A stretch of 32,574 bases of DNA from Nocardia brasiliensis IFM 10847 (lineage in GTDB: Bacteria > Actinomycetota > Actinomycetes > Mycobacteriales > Mycobacteriaceae), in assembly GCF_000710915.1 (NCBI RefSeq), contig NZ_BAUA01000147.1, positions 1 through 32,574 on the forward strand, read 5' to 3'. Positions 1 to 8,200 of the stretch are shown here, in pieces (within the stretch, counting starts at the first letter, position 1; each line of letters begins with the position of its first letter). Under the pieces are notes generated by a model. It saw nothing but the letters and a program-made list of their open reading frames with translations. It searched no databases and was not told where the DNA came from. The position numbers and the translations under genes were made by a program.

Positions 1-268
1 CGTTGTAGGAGGTTCGTGCGGACAAGGTCACCAGCCAGGCCCGCAGATCTCGTACCGCGGATATATCAACGGTCGCGACGCGTAACCACACCTCCTGAGT
101 CACGTCCTCGGCTTCGGTAACAGTTCCGAGGATTCGATAAGCCACCCCGTAAACCGCGGCACGATGGGTTTGCCAGTCGCTGTCGGTCAACGACCGCGAC
201 GACTCGTCCCTTATCGCCGCGGAATCGCCGCCACGGACTTCAGATGGTCTCTGCAGCGAACCTGCCAT
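1..268 (-). CDS. ECF RNA polymerase sigma factor, N-terminal part
   Basis: Only the first 89 codons lie in the window; the gene runs off the left edge. Reading from the ATG at 266-268 gives a short leader and then a sigma-70 region 2 segment, including AVYGVAYRILGTVTEAEDVT and QEVWLRV followed by an RAWL motif. This is the core-RNA-polymerase and -10 binding region of extracytoplasmic-function sigma factors. The start is supported by a GGAGGGA ribosome binding site about 7 bases upstream. The type (SigJ-like with a C-terminal extension, or a plain ECF) cannot be decided without region 4. It is divergent from the oxidase-like gene at 547. It would direct transcription of a small regulon, but its signal cannot be read from this fragment. 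Confidence 0.85.
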   Translation of the reverse strand, partial: MAGSLQRPSEVRGGDSAAIRDESSRSLTDSDWQTHRAAVYGVAYRILGTVTEAEDVTQEVWLRVATVDISAVRDLRAWLVTLSARTSYN

Positions 269-546
269 CGAGTGCTCCCTCCGGACTCCGACAATCTCAT
301 CGTGAAGACGACGTAGCCCGCCGATGTGTCACACCGCGATAGGCGCGGCCCGAACGCGACGGCGCCAGTCTCTATCTGGCCGAGCGCGGATGAGGTCGGG
401 GTCTGCCACTCAGACCCTTGACAGGCCCGAGTTGGTAAGTCAAAACTAACCGTTAGCGACCACTTACGAAGCTGGCGAATGGAGTGTCCTCAGTGACGTC
501 CCGCCTACCTAACGCGCTTCGCGGCCATACTCGACAAAGGCAACCG
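269..546. other. Divergent intergenic region between the sigma factor and the oxidase-like gene
   Basis: No gene is seen here. It holds the sigma factor's ribosome binding site and, nearer the rightward gene, a TTGACA box at 418-423 followed by an operator-like composite repeat at 434-469 (separate entry). A GTG at 484 is in frame with the rightward gene, but the ATG at 547 is better supported by a ribosome binding site. Confidence 0.6.
418..469 (+). promoter_or_regulatory. Promoter/operator with TTGACA and GTAAGT-N21-ACTTAC repeat
   Basis: TTGACA lies at 418-423. GGTAAGT follows at 434-440 and ACTTAC at 462-467, with a small palindrome CTAAC-C-GTTAG (446-456) between them. The stretch 434-469 aligns without gaps to 21850-21885 in front of the ArsR-SRPBCC gene, with about 26 of 36 positions identical by eye. 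In both loci the operator begins 9-10 bases after a TTGACA. A repressor bound here would cover the expected -10 region. The -10 box itself is not convincing by eye. Confidence 0.55.
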
Positions 547-1032
547 ATGACCGTCGACAACTCAACCAACGAACCCGCGCCGCTGCCCCGCCCGCGCGGC
601 CTCGAGCAGCGGCGCGCGGACGCGCTGGAACGACTCGGAACCAGCCATCAAACGTGGCTGGCCACGGCGGGCAAGGGTCCGCACCTTATCCCTGTCGCCT
701 ACATCTGGAACACGAACGCCCTCACCACGGCCACGTTCGAGCGCAGTCGCACCGTCGCCAACCTCCGAACAACTCCACGAGCGAGAGTGGCTATCGGAGA
801 CACCGCCGACCTGATCATGGTCGATGCCGCCGCATCGCTTATACCCGTTGATGCGGTCGACCCTGCCACCGCCGACGGATACGCCCAGGTGTCGCACGAC
901 CCGCGCACCATGCCAGGTTTTATCTACATCCAACTCGTTCCGCACCGCATACAAGTGTGGAATGGATTCCACGAGTTCACCGAACGCACCGTTATGGCAG
1001 AGGGCCGATGGCTCGACCATCCGATCGACTAG
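547..1032 (+). CDS. Pyridoxamine 5'-phosphate oxidase-family (FMN/F420-binding split-barrel) protein
   Basis: A 161-residue protein of the flavin-reductase-like split-barrel family. It contains the typical pattern RADALERLGTSHQTWLAT followed by GPHLIPVAYIW, which forms the first strands of the barrel and the cofactor phosphate-binding area; a conserved R-T-x-x-N-L segment follows. Relatives bind FMN or F420, and many are of unknown substrate. The start is set at the ATG at 547, preceded by AAAGG; an in-frame GTG at 484 would add 21 residues unlike the family. It is followed 115 bases later by a methyltransferase on the same strand. The operator-like repeat at 434-469 suggests control by the ArsR-SRPBCC regulator encoded at 21.1-21.9 kb (inference). 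Confidence 0.8.
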   Translation: MTVDNSTNEPAPLPRPRGLEQRRADALERLGTSHQTWLATAGKGPHLIPVAYIWNTNALTTATFERSRTVANLRTTPRARVAIGDTADLIMVDAAASLIPVDAVDPATADGYAQVSHDPRTMPGFIYIQLVPHRIQVWNGFHEFTERTVMAEGRWLDHPID

Positions 1033-1147
1033 CAGCCGCGAACAGAAACCATTTTGCGCACCGCAGGCGCCGGCTCGATACCGACCCACACCGTCGCCGG
1101 GCGCACAACGAGAACACTGGGACGCCTTACGGTCGCATGATGTGTCC

Positions 1148-1768
1148 ATGCACCGAACCCAGCGCGAGGCTGACCTGATCGCCTACTACGACAACGAGAT
1201 CGGCCAACGCGCTGTGCGTGAGCTGCCGCAGGCACGAGTGCTGCGCCGCGCCGAGTACCTCGAACTGCTGCGACGGGAAGGCATCACGGATCTGCTCGAG
1301 ATCGGTTGCGGCCCCGGCCGCGACGGTATCGCGTTCGCGGACGCGGGTCTCGCCTACACCGGCGTCGATCTCGCCCCGCAGAGCGTCGCGACGGCTCGGT
1401 CACTGGGACTCGACGCCCGCCAGGCTTCGGTCCTGCAGCTCCCCTTCGAGGACGCGAGTTTCGGCGCCGGCTGGACCATGAGCACGCTTTTGCACATCGC
1501 CGATACCGACCTGGACACGGCGCTGACCGAGATCCTGCGCGTCCTGCGGCCGGGAGCGCCGCTGGCGATCGGCCTGTGGGGCGACGAACAGGCCAGCGAG
1601 CAGCTGTGGGACAACGGCAGCGGACACGGTCCGGCACGGTTCTTCAGCATCCGCACCGATGCTGCCCTACAGGCGGTACTACAGCGACACGGCACCCTCG
1701 AGCAGTGGCTGACCTGGCCGGGCACCGATAACTGGCACTACCAGTGGGCGATCCTGCGCCGAGAGTGA
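1148..1768 (+). CDS. SAM-dependent methyltransferase, class I
   Basis: A 206-residue protein with a Rossmann-type methyltransferase fold. Motif I is LLEIGCGPGRDG near residues 48-59, with the acidic residue at the end of strand 2 in YTGVDLAPQS. Motif II/III lies in LQLPFEDASFGAGW, and LRVLRPGAPLAIGLWG is the usual strand after motif III. This is a Methyltransf_11/25 type enzyme; the substrate (small molecule or lipid) cannot be told. The ATG at 1148 is chosen; a GTG six bases upstream is equally possible, and neither has a strong ribosome binding site. It may be co-transcribed with the preceding oxidase-like gene. Confidence 0.85.
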   Translation: MHRTQREADLIAYYDNEIGQRAVRELPQARVLRRAEYLELLRREGITDLLEIGCGPGRDGIAFADAGLAYTGVDLAPQSVATARSLGLDARQASVLQLPFEDASFGAGWTMSTLLHIADTDLDTALTEILRVLRPGAPLAIGLWGDEQASEQLWDNGSGHGPARFFSIRTDAALQAVLQRHGTLEQWLTWPGTDNWHYQWAILRRE

Positions 1769-1817
1769 AAGCGGCTCGGAAGCCTGGCGCTTGCGGTGGT
1801 CGACCTACCCGGTCCGG

Positions 1818-2645
1818 CTACCGCGGCACGAGTTCGGCAGGGACACGCAGCTCGTCGCGTGCATATAGATCGATGACTTCCCCGGGGTCATCTCGGATAC
1901 AGGTAGCGGCGATGACATCGAGCAGGTCGTCGTAGTCAGGTCCCGTCTCGCCCTCATAGGATGCGGTCATGTGGCCCCACTCGTCCCAGGGAAGCATCTC
2001 GACCTTGTTCAACGCGGCGAGATCTTTGACGGCGTTGCCTCTGATCTCTGCAGGGCCCCAGTTCTCGGTGCCGTACACCCCGAAGGCAGAGGCGTCGATA
2101 CGGCCGTCGCGGTACGCGACCCACGCTTCACCGCCGCTGAGGAATTCGCCGGCCTGGAGATCTTCGGGGTGCTCGAGGACGTCCTGACCAAGGATTTCGG
2201 AGTCGATGCGCACCCAACGGCCCCGAACGTCGTCCCAATACTCGGTGATCCAATGATCTAGCCCCTGTCCGGGCTGGAAGTAGGTGGCGAAGCCGCAGCG
2301 CACCCGAGACGGGATCCCATGATGGCGCAGCAGCGCACAACTGATCACTGCGAAGTGGCGACACGTTCCGATAACCCGCCGAGATGGTTCGCGGGCAATA
2401 TCGAGCGGCGCGGCTTCCAACGTGAGTAGCGCGGCGAGCAGACGGTTCGCGGGTCGGATCTGGTTTTCACCGAACCGCTCTGCGGGCAAGTTCAGCGCCT
2501 GAGCATCGTGCGGCTGGATAACCAGGGCCGAGGTCAGACGACAGATCTCGATGACCTCGATGGGAACTGGTCGCAGTATGGCCGGATCGATCCCGGTCAG
2601 ATGTGTCAGTGGCCCGGCGGTGGCGTAGTCGAGCGTCTGGATCAT
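1818..2645 (-). CDS. Transglutaminase-like domain protein
   Basis: A 275-residue cytoplasmic protein without a signal peptide. It has a transglutaminase/protease-like core with the expected triad: Cys95 in VIGTCRHFAVISCALLR, His131 in GLDHWITEYW and Asp148 in WVRIDSE. The region between Cys and His (GIPSRVRCGFATYF) is the usual beta strand of this fold. Such proteins act as cysteine peptidases or amide-modifying enzymes; the substrate is unknown. It is convergent with the methyltransferase that ends at 1768. ATG start at 2645. Confidence 0.8.
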   Translation of the reverse strand: MIQTLDYATAGPLTHLTGIDPAILRPVPIEVIEICRLTSALVIQPHDAQALNLPAERFGENQIRPANRLLAALLTLEAAPLDIAREPSRRVIGTCRHFAVISCALLRHHGIPSRVRCGFATYFQPGQGLDHWITEYWDDVRGRWVRIDSEILGQDVLEHPEDLQAGEFLSGGEAWVAYRDGRIDASAFGVYGTENWGPAEIRGNAVKDLAALNKVEMLPWDEWGHMTASYEGETGPDYDDLLDVIAATCIRDDPGEVIDLYARDELRVPAELVPR

Positions 2646-2902
2646 GCCAAAATCGTAAGCACCGCAGCCTCATCCGTCGCTGTATAGGAAATGTCTATGG
2701 CGCCTGCTGCTTATTCGTCTTTGCCGGTGACACTTTCGGCGACATACGGTGAAACAGCTCGACGCGGTGCGCTCCGAAAGCCTTCGTGAATGCGCTCCGA
2801 TCCTTGTTCGCCGAGTGAAAACCCTTGTGGCCGACAGGGATCAGTTCTGCCACAGAGCCGAAATTCGGGGCCGGTCCGACGATGATATGAAGGAGAACCG
2901 AT
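2646..2902. other. Intergenic region upstream of the SDR gene
   Basis: No firm gene is seen. A minus-strand reading frame ending near 2695 reads rather protein-like for about 60 codons, but it has no ribosome binding site or recognisable family. The only clear signal is the AAGGAG ribosome binding site at 2890-2895 for the next gene. Confidence 0.4.
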
Positions 2903-3640
2903 ATGTACCAAGGCAAGACCGCGGTGATCACCGGTGGCAGCACCGGTATGGGGTTCGCGATGGCGAAGCTGCTGGTGGACGGCGGTGCGCGAGTGGTGAT
3001 CACGGGACGTTCGCAGGCGACGCTCGATACCGCCCAGCGGCAACTCGGCGAGAACGCGATCGCCGTGCGCGGCGATGTCGCCGCACTGCCCGATCTGGAC
3101 GCGCTCGCGGATCGTGTGCGAAGTGAATTCGCTACGCTCGACGCGCTTTTCGTCAACGCGGGCATCGCCAAGGCCATGCCTTTCGAGTCGACGACCGAGG
3201 AGTTCTACGACGAGTTGTTCGCGGTCAACGTCAAGGGCGTCTTCTTCACCGTGCAGAAGCTGTCTCCACTGCTGAGCCCGACGGCGGGTGTCGTGCTCAC
3301 CACCTCGAACGCGAACGTGATGGGTATGCCCACGGCGGGCGTCTACTCGGCGGGCAAAGCGGCGGTACGTTCCATGGCCCGCAGCCTGGCCGGTGAGCTG
3401 CTCCCCCGCGGAATCCGAGTGAACGCGGTCAGCCCCGGCCCGATCGATACCGGGATCCTGGACAGCGCGATGACCGCCGAGGCCGCCGCGCAATTCAAGA
3501 AAGAGCGAGTCGCCGAGAATCCGATGCGCCGTTTCGGCACTCCGGACGAGATCGCCAGGGCCGCAGTGTTTCTCGCTTTCGACGCCACTTACACCACGGG
3601 TGCCGAGCTGGTCGTGGACGGCGGCGCTACCCAGCTCTGA
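2903..3640 (+). CDS. Short-chain dehydrogenase/reductase (SDR)
   Basis: A classical SDR of 245 residues, the usual length. It has the cofactor motif TGGSTGMG (residues 10-17), NAG at 85-87, Ser135 and the YSAGK catalytic motif (Tyr148, Lys152). The C-terminal AELVVDGGATQL is typical of the family. Arg36 just after strand 2 (ITGR) suggests preference for NADP(H), an inference. The substrate is unknown. The ATG at 2903 has a perfect AAGGAG seven bases upstream. The divergent-regulator arrangement common for SDRs is absent, but the LysR gene ends convergently 13 bases into its tail, so the two 3' ends overlap slightly. Confidence 0.92.
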   Translation: MYQGKTAVITGGSTGMGFAMAKLLVDGGARVVITGRSQATLDTAQRQLGENAIAVRGDVAALPDLDALADRVRSEFATLDALFVNAGIAKAMPFESTTEEFYDELFAVNVKGVFFTVQKLSPLLSPTAGVVLTTSNANVMGMPTAGVYSAGKAAVRSMARSLAGELLPRGIRVNAVSPGPIDTGILDSAMTAEAAAQFKKERVAENPMRRFGTPDEIARAAVFLAFDATYTTGAELVVDGGATQL

Positions 3641-4538
3641 GTTCGTCCGTTCGCGCCGGCGCGAACTTGTGCCACGTTTCTCGGCGCAGCAGCTCGAGCA
3701 GGGCCGTTTCGGCCGGGCCTGCATTGTGCCGGACAGCGGCGAGGATCGGCTGCGACACCACAGGGAAGACCGGCCGGGCCAGATGTTCGTAACCCTGCGG
3801 CACCGCGGAGGCCGGGACCAGCGTCACCCCGAGTCCGTGTGAAGCCCAGCGCACGGCCGTAGCCGCCTGGGTGACCCGGGCGGCCGTGCTGGGGGTCAGC
3901 CCGTTGTCCCGCAGCACCTCTCGAAGCACGGCGTCCAAGGCGCTGTCCCGGTCGAAGCGCACCCACGGCTCGTCCGCGAGTTCGGGCAACTCGACCCGGT
4001 CCGCCGCGAGCAGCCGATGCCCGATGCCCAGCACCACAACGAATTCTTCGTCGCCGAGGTGATGGGCATCGGCCGAGGTCTCCTCGCACGGCGCGGTCAC
4101 CAGGACGAGATCCAGCACGCCACGCCGGCCCATCCGTTCCAGCTCGGCCGGGTTCGGCTCTTCGAAGACGGTGACCTCGAGCCGCGGGTAGCGGCGACGC
4201 AGCGCGGCCAGGGCACTCGGCAATTGCCTTGTGCCCAAACCCAGTTGCGCCGCCACCAGCAGTTCGCCTTCGAGTTCCTCGGCACTGGCCCGGGCGGTCG
4301 CCCGCGCCCGCCGCGACGCGTTCACCGCGACCTGAGCTTCGCGCAGGAACGCGCGACCGACGACGGTGGGCACCAGCCCGGTCGGGGTGCGGGCGAACAG
4401 CGTCACGCCGAGTTCGCGTTCCAGAGCACGGATCTGCTGGGACATCGAGGGCTGCGCCACGTGCAGCAGTTCGGCCGCCGCCGTCACCGAGCCCACCTCG
4501 GCGACGGCCAGGGCGTACTCGTATTGCCGTAGCGTCAT
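3627..4538 (-). CDS. LysR-family transcriptional regulator
   Basis: A 303-residue LysR regulator. The N-terminal winged helix-turn-helix is clear: YALAVAEVGSVTAAAELL followed by VAQPSMSQQIRALERELG and LFARTPTGLVPT. The rest is the usual substrate-binding-like effector domain. The start is set at the ATG at 4538, giving MTLRQYEYALAVAE; an AGGAAGG lies about 11 bases upstream. A perfect 16-bp palindrome lies just upstream at 4559-4574 and could be its operator. The 3' end overlaps that of the SDR by 14 bases. It may regulate the SDR or the DinB-like gene; this is only inferred from position. Confidence 0.88.
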   Translation of the reverse strand: MTLRQYEYALAVAEVGSVTAAAELLHVAQPSMSQQIRALERELGVTLFARTPTGLVPTVVGRAFLREAQVAVNASRRARATARASAEELEGELLVAAQLGLGTRQLPSALAALRRRYPRLEVTVFEEPNPAELERMGRRGVLDLVLVTAPCEETSADAHHLGDEEFVVVLGIGHRLLAADRVELPELADEPWVRFDRDSALDAVLREVLRDNGLTPSTAARVTQAATAVRWASHGLGVTLVPASAVPQGYEHLARPVFPVVSQPILAAVRHNAGPAETALLELLRRETWHKFAPARTDELRAG

Positions 4539-4558
4539 CGACGCGCGTCCTTCCTGCC

Positions 4559-4574
4559 GTGGACCGCGGTCCAC
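4559..4574. promoter_or_regulatory. Perfect 16-bp palindrome upstream of the LysR gene
   Basis: GTGGACCGCGGTCCAC is its own reverse complement. It lies 21-36 bases before the LysR start and just past the end of the DinB-like gene. It is a candidate operator for the LysR gene, but its T-N12-A spacing is not the canonical LysR box T-N11-A, so another regulator is possible. Confidence 0.4.
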
Positions 4575-4595
4575 ATCGCGGTACCCGGCTCGATC

Positions 4596-5105
4596 CTAGG
4601 CTCGTTCGCCGCGGGACGGTTCGCGTGCCTGGTCGATCTGTTCGCGCAGGATGTCGCCGTGACCTGCGTGCCTGGCGAATTCCTCGATCATCGCGAGCAG
4701 AGTCCAGCGCATACTGACCTTGCCTTCGCGGGGATTGTCCTTGGTGTCGTCCAGGTCGAAACCGGCGGCGATCTCCCGGGAGCGTCGACTGGCCCGCTCG
4801 AATTCGGCGATGACGTCGGCCAGTGACTCGTCCTCGGCGACGGCGAAAGTGCCTTCGTCTCGGCGCGAGTAGCCGTCGCATTCGGCCTCGTCGAGGCCCG
4901 CCCAGAACCGTTGGAACCAGATCCGTTCCGCACCGGCGGCGTGCTTGATCAAGGAGATCGGGGTCGTCAGCGACGGGACGAGCCTGCGACGCGCGTCCGC
5001 CTCCGACAGACCGCGCACTGTTTCGATCAGTGCCTCACGGTTGCGGTCGAGCATGTTCTCGATGAGCGCGCGCTCGCCACCATCGGTTATCCGATTGGTA
5101 CTCAT
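4596..5105 (-). CDS. DinB/DUF664-family protein
   Basis: A 169-residue protein of the DinB-like four-helix-bundle superfamily. It shows SLIKHAAGAERIWFQRF near residue 52 and EEFARHAGHGDILREQID near residue 144; the His residues of these two segments form the metal site in this fold. Some members are thiol-dependent S-transferases (mycothiol or bacillithiol), others are uncharacterised. The start is the ATG at 5105 with AAGGAG eight bases upstream. It lies 57 bases upstream of the LysR gene on the same strand and could share its transcript. Confidence 0.85.
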   Translation of the reverse strand: MSTNRITDGGERALIENMLDRNREALIETVRGLSEADARRRLVPSLTTPISLIKHAAGAERIWFQRFWAGLDEAECDGYSRRDEGTFAVAEDESLADVIAEFERASRRSREIAAGFDLDDTKDNPREGKVSMRWTLLAMIEEFARHAGHGDILREQIDQAREPSRGERA

Positions 5106-5454
5106 AGGTTTTCACTCCTTGTCTCATTGTGCTCGAGGCACTCGGGATGGGCACGGCACATGGCCGCGAGTCGCGGGGTACGCGAAACGTCCGATGTCAG
5201 CGACAACCGGGAAAAGAGAGGCTCTTGCCGCGAAGAATGCGGACCGAGCGTGGTGCGGGCCTACCGCACCGCAGACCCAACCAGGGGCCTGCTCCCGGCA
5301 ACAGTACTCGATGCCGCGCTGTCCGTCGATGGCTGACGCCTCGGCCGCGCGCGGGCCTGATCGATCGAGTTGCTCGCGGACTCGGTCGCGCAGCGCCGTA
5401 ATCGCCTCTCCCCTGGCGGCAGGACCACACCCGGACCCATCTACGGCGTCCGAC
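5106..5454. other. Intergenic region with no confident gene
   Basis: A minus-strand frame here (through about 5124-5440) is open and partly helix-like in composition, but it has no start with a ribosome binding site and no family I recognise. It continues, out of frame, from the hydrolase remnant next to it and may be decayed sequence. Confidence 0.4.
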
Positions 5455-5890
5455 TCAGCGCGGGCTGGTGCGTAGCTGATCGAGCGCGGATGGGACTGCG
5501 CCGGACCACCATTGTGGGTCGGCGGTGCCGTCGGTAGTGCCGCCGTCGCGGTGGACGTAGTGGCGTACGTCGCGGCCCGCTTCGGCGAATTCGCCGGAAA
5601 GGGCGCGTTCGAGCCATTCGGCGCCGAAACGGAACACCTCGGCCGCAACGCCGCCGAGGGGGTGGAATTCGCCCTCGTAGACGCGAATCTCCTTGGGCGC
5701 CTTGACCAGTTCATAGTTGGCCAGGGCCTGCTCCAGCGGGGTCAGTTCGTCGAATTCGCCGATGCCGAACAGCACCGGGCAGGTGATGTCGCCGACCAGC
5801 CCGCCGAGCGGCATGCGGGAGACCAGTTCACGGTCGAACGCCTCCTCGTCCTGGTAGCCGGCCATGTACATGAAGTTGTTCTTGAAGGTC
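5455..5890 (-). pseudogene. C-terminal remnant of an alpha/beta hydrolase
   Basis: About 140 codons read as the C-terminal part of an alpha/beta hydrolase. DITCPVLFGIGEFDELTPLE carries the Asp of the triad, EIRVYEGEFHPLGG carries the His, and a normal C-terminal helix FRFGAEWLERAL follows. The nucleophile-Ser half is missing: upstream of TFKNNFMYMAGYQDEEAFD, near 5890, the frame stops resembling a hydrolase and runs into the 5' region of the divergent methyltransferase. This suggests a deletion or replacement that removed the N-terminal half. The remaining frame has no proper start. Confidence 0.6.
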
Positions 5891-5953
5891 GGCTGGGCGC
5901 GTGGGCGAATGCGCCGAAGCGGCGCACGGGATTCCGTTGGCACACATGTCACG

Positions 5954-6709
5954 ATGAGCCGTATGACTTCAGTTCCGCACAATCGCGCAACCCCTGCTCG
6001 AGTGAGCCCGTACGACAGTATCGCCGAGGGATACACGGCAGAGAGCGAAACCGGCCTGTTGACTGCGTATTACAACCGGCCCGCGCTGTTGGACCTGGCC
6101 GGAGACGTGCAGGGACGGCGGATTCTCGATGCCGGGTGCGGCTCGGGCCCGCTCTTCGACGGGCTGCGTGAGCGGGGCGCGGTCGTGACCGGGATCGACG
6201 CGAGCGCCGGGATGCTGGACCTGGCCCGTGAGCGACTCGGCGCCGACGCCGACCTGCGAGTGGTCGACCTCGCCGATCCACTGCCCTTCCCCGACAACAC
6301 ATTCGATGACGTCGTCGCGTCACTGGTGCTGCACTACCTTCGAGATTGGGGCCCGACACTGGCCGAATTACGCCGGGTGCTGGTCCCGGGCGGCCGGCTC
6401 ATCGCCTCGGTCGAGCATCCGTTCGCCAACTTCCTGACCCAGCGCATGGCCGGAGACGAGACGAACTACTTCCAGACCCGCAACCGGACCGAAGAATGGA
6501 CCATGGGCGGCCAGACCGCCCAGCTGAGCTTCTGGGATCGTCCGCTGCACGCGATGACCGACGCCTTCACCGCGGCAGGCTTCCGCCTCACCGTCATCAG
6601 CGAACCGCTGGCCGCGCCCGCCGCCCGCGACCTGGCCCCTGACGTTTTCGACGAGAGCACCGGCACCAGGTTCCTCTGCTTCCTGTTCTTCGTCCTGCAC
6701 GCCGACTGA
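5954..6709 (+). CDS. SAM-dependent methyltransferase
   Basis: A class I methyltransferase of about 250 residues. It begins with the pattern VSPYDSIAEGYTAESETGLL, common in this subfamily, followed by motif I RRILDAGCGSGPL and the acidic loop VTGIDASAGML. Then come DLADPLPFPDNTFDDVVASL and LRRVLVPGGRLIASVEHPF, the strands around the active site. The substrate is unknown. ATG codons at 5954 and 5963 are both possible and neither has a ribosome binding site. The next gene starts 10 bases after its stop, so the two are likely co-transcribed. Confidence 0.88.
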   Translation: MSRMTSVPHNRATPARVSPYDSIAEGYTAESETGLLTAYYNRPALLDLAGDVQGRRILDAGCGSGPLFDGLRERGAVVTGIDASAGMLDLARERLGADADLRVVDLADPLPFPDNTFDDVVASLVLHYLRDWGPTLAELRRVLVPGGRLIASVEHPFANFLTQRMAGDETNYFQTRNRTEEWTMGGQTAQLSFWDRPLHAMTDAFTAAGFRLTVISEPLAAPAARDLAPDVFDESTGTRFLCFLFFVLHAD

Positions 6710-6719
6710 ACCGCAGCGC

Positions 6720-8192
6720 ATGAATGTGGGTGAGCGAGTCGAGATTCGCACGGCTTCGGGGGTGGTGCGGGGCGAATGGGTGCGCGACGTTGCGGTGTTC
6801 CGGGGCGTTCCTTATGCCCGACCACCGGTCGGCGCGCGACGTTTCGCCGCGCCGGTGCCGGTGCTGCCGTGGGACGGGGTCCGTGACGCGTCGGAGTTCG
6901 GTCCGCCGGTGCCGCAGAAAGGTTGGGCGGGCTCGGATTCCGGCGACTGTCTGACGTTGAACGTGTGGTCACCGGACCTCGGTGCCGCGCGGCTGCCGGT
7001 GCTGGTGTGGATTCACGGGGGCGCGTACCTGGAGGGCGAATCCAGCAACCCGCACCACGACGGCGCACTGCTCGCGGCGGCGGGCGCGGTGGTGGTGAGC
7101 ATGAACTACCGCACGGGAGTGGAGGGTTTCGCGCACATCATCGGCGCACCGGACAACCGTGGACTGCTCGACCAAGCGGCCGCGCTGCGGTGGGTGCGCG
7201 ACAATGTGGCCGCGTTCGGCGGCGATCCGGGCAGGGTGACGGTGTTCGGACAGTCCGCGGGCGCGGGTTCGGTTGCGGCGCTGCTGGTCATGCCGAGCGC
7301 GGCCGGGTGGTTTCAGCGGGCGATCGCCCAGAGTGTTCCCGGCACCTATTTCGCGCCGCGACTGGCCGCGGCGATCTCAGCGTCCATCGCGGCGGAAGTC
7401 GGAGCAGGCGCCGACATCGACGAGCTGTCCACTATCAGCCCGCGCGCGTTGGTCGACGCGACGCGCACCGTGATCGCGAAAATGCCGGACGAGGTGGAGT
7501 CGTGGGGCCCGATGGCGCTCACGCCGACCCCGTTCTCTCCGGTCGTCGACGGTGATGTGCTGCCTTGTGCGCCGTGGCAGGCACTCGCCGACGGGGCGGC
7601 CCGCGGTGTCGACGTGCTGGTCGGCCATACCCGAGACGAGTTCCGGCTGTTCGATCCGCGCCGTGGTGGCACGGTGACCGACGCGGAGCTCACGGCGACC
7701 CTGCACCGCCTCGCACCCGGAATCGACTACCGCACCGCCTATCCCGACGCCACGAACGCCGAGCTGTACGAAACAGCCAACGCGGACTGGCTTTTCCGCA
7801 TGCCGAGCCTGCATCTCGCCGCCGCCCAGCGCGCCGGTGGCGGTCGCGCCTGGCTCTACGAACTCTGCTGGAGTTTCAACCGGGACGAAGGCGCCTCGCA
7901 CAGCCTCGACGTCCTGCTGGTCTTCGGCACCCTCGGTGCGAACGAGGTGCGCGAGCATCCCGCCGCACACCCGAACGCCGTCGCAGAAGTGTCCGGCGTC
8001 GGTCGCGCCATGCGTACCGACTGGCTGAGCTTCGCCACCACCGGCGACCCCGGTTGGCCTCCTTACGATCCGTGCACCCGGCTGACCCGCGTCTACACAG
8101 CGACACCCGGCACGCGGCCTTATCCCGAGGAGTCTTCCTGCCGACTGTGGTCTGCGCACCGGTTCGCCCCGTTGAACTTGTTGGGCGAGTAG
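6720..8192 (+). CDS. Type-B carboxylesterase
   Basis: A 490-residue carboxylesterase of the cholinesterase-like alpha/beta hydrolase family. The FRGVPYARPP motif near the N-terminus and the EDCL-like DCLTLNVW are typical. The oxyanion hole is HGGAY (99-103). Catalytic Ser179 is in GQSAGAG, Glu307 in HTRDEFRL and His394 in GASHSLD. No signal peptide is visible, so it probably acts in the cytoplasm on small esters. Its ATG lies 10 bases after the methyltransferase stop and has no clear ribosome binding site, which suggests translational coupling. Confidence 0.9.
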   Translation: MNVGERVEIRTASGVVRGEWVRDVAVFRGVPYARPPVGARRFAAPVPVLPWDGVRDASEFGPPVPQKGWAGSDSGDCLTLNVWSPDLGAARLPVLVWIHGGAYLEGESSNPHHDGALLAAAGAVVVSMNYRTGVEGFAHIIGAPDNRGLLDQAAALRWVRDNVAAFGGDPGRVTVFGQSAGAGSVAALLVMPSAAGWFQRAIAQSVPGTYFAPRLAAAISASIAAEVGAGADIDELSTISPRALVDATRTVIAKMPDEVESWGPMALTPTPFSPVVDGDVLPCAPWQALADGAARGVDVLVGHTRDEFRLFDPRRGGTVTDAELTATLHRLAPGIDYRTAYPDATNAELYETANADWLFRMPSLHLAAAQRAGGGRAWLYELCWSFNRDEGASHSLDVLLVFGTLGANEVREHPAAHPNAVAEVSGVGRAMRTDWLSFATTGDPGWPPYDPCTRLTRVYTATPGTRPYPEESSCRLWSAHRFAPLNLLGE

Positions 8193-8200
8193 CCGAGCCG

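Noticed and set aside
2695..2890. Minus-strand frame ending in SPAKTNKQQAP
   Set aside because: It reads somewhat protein-like, but no start, ribosome binding site or family could be found; too weak to annotate.
5124..5714. 196-codon minus-strand frame next to the hydrolase remnant
   Set aside because: Its first half is the wrong frame of the hydrolase remnant, and the rest matches no family.
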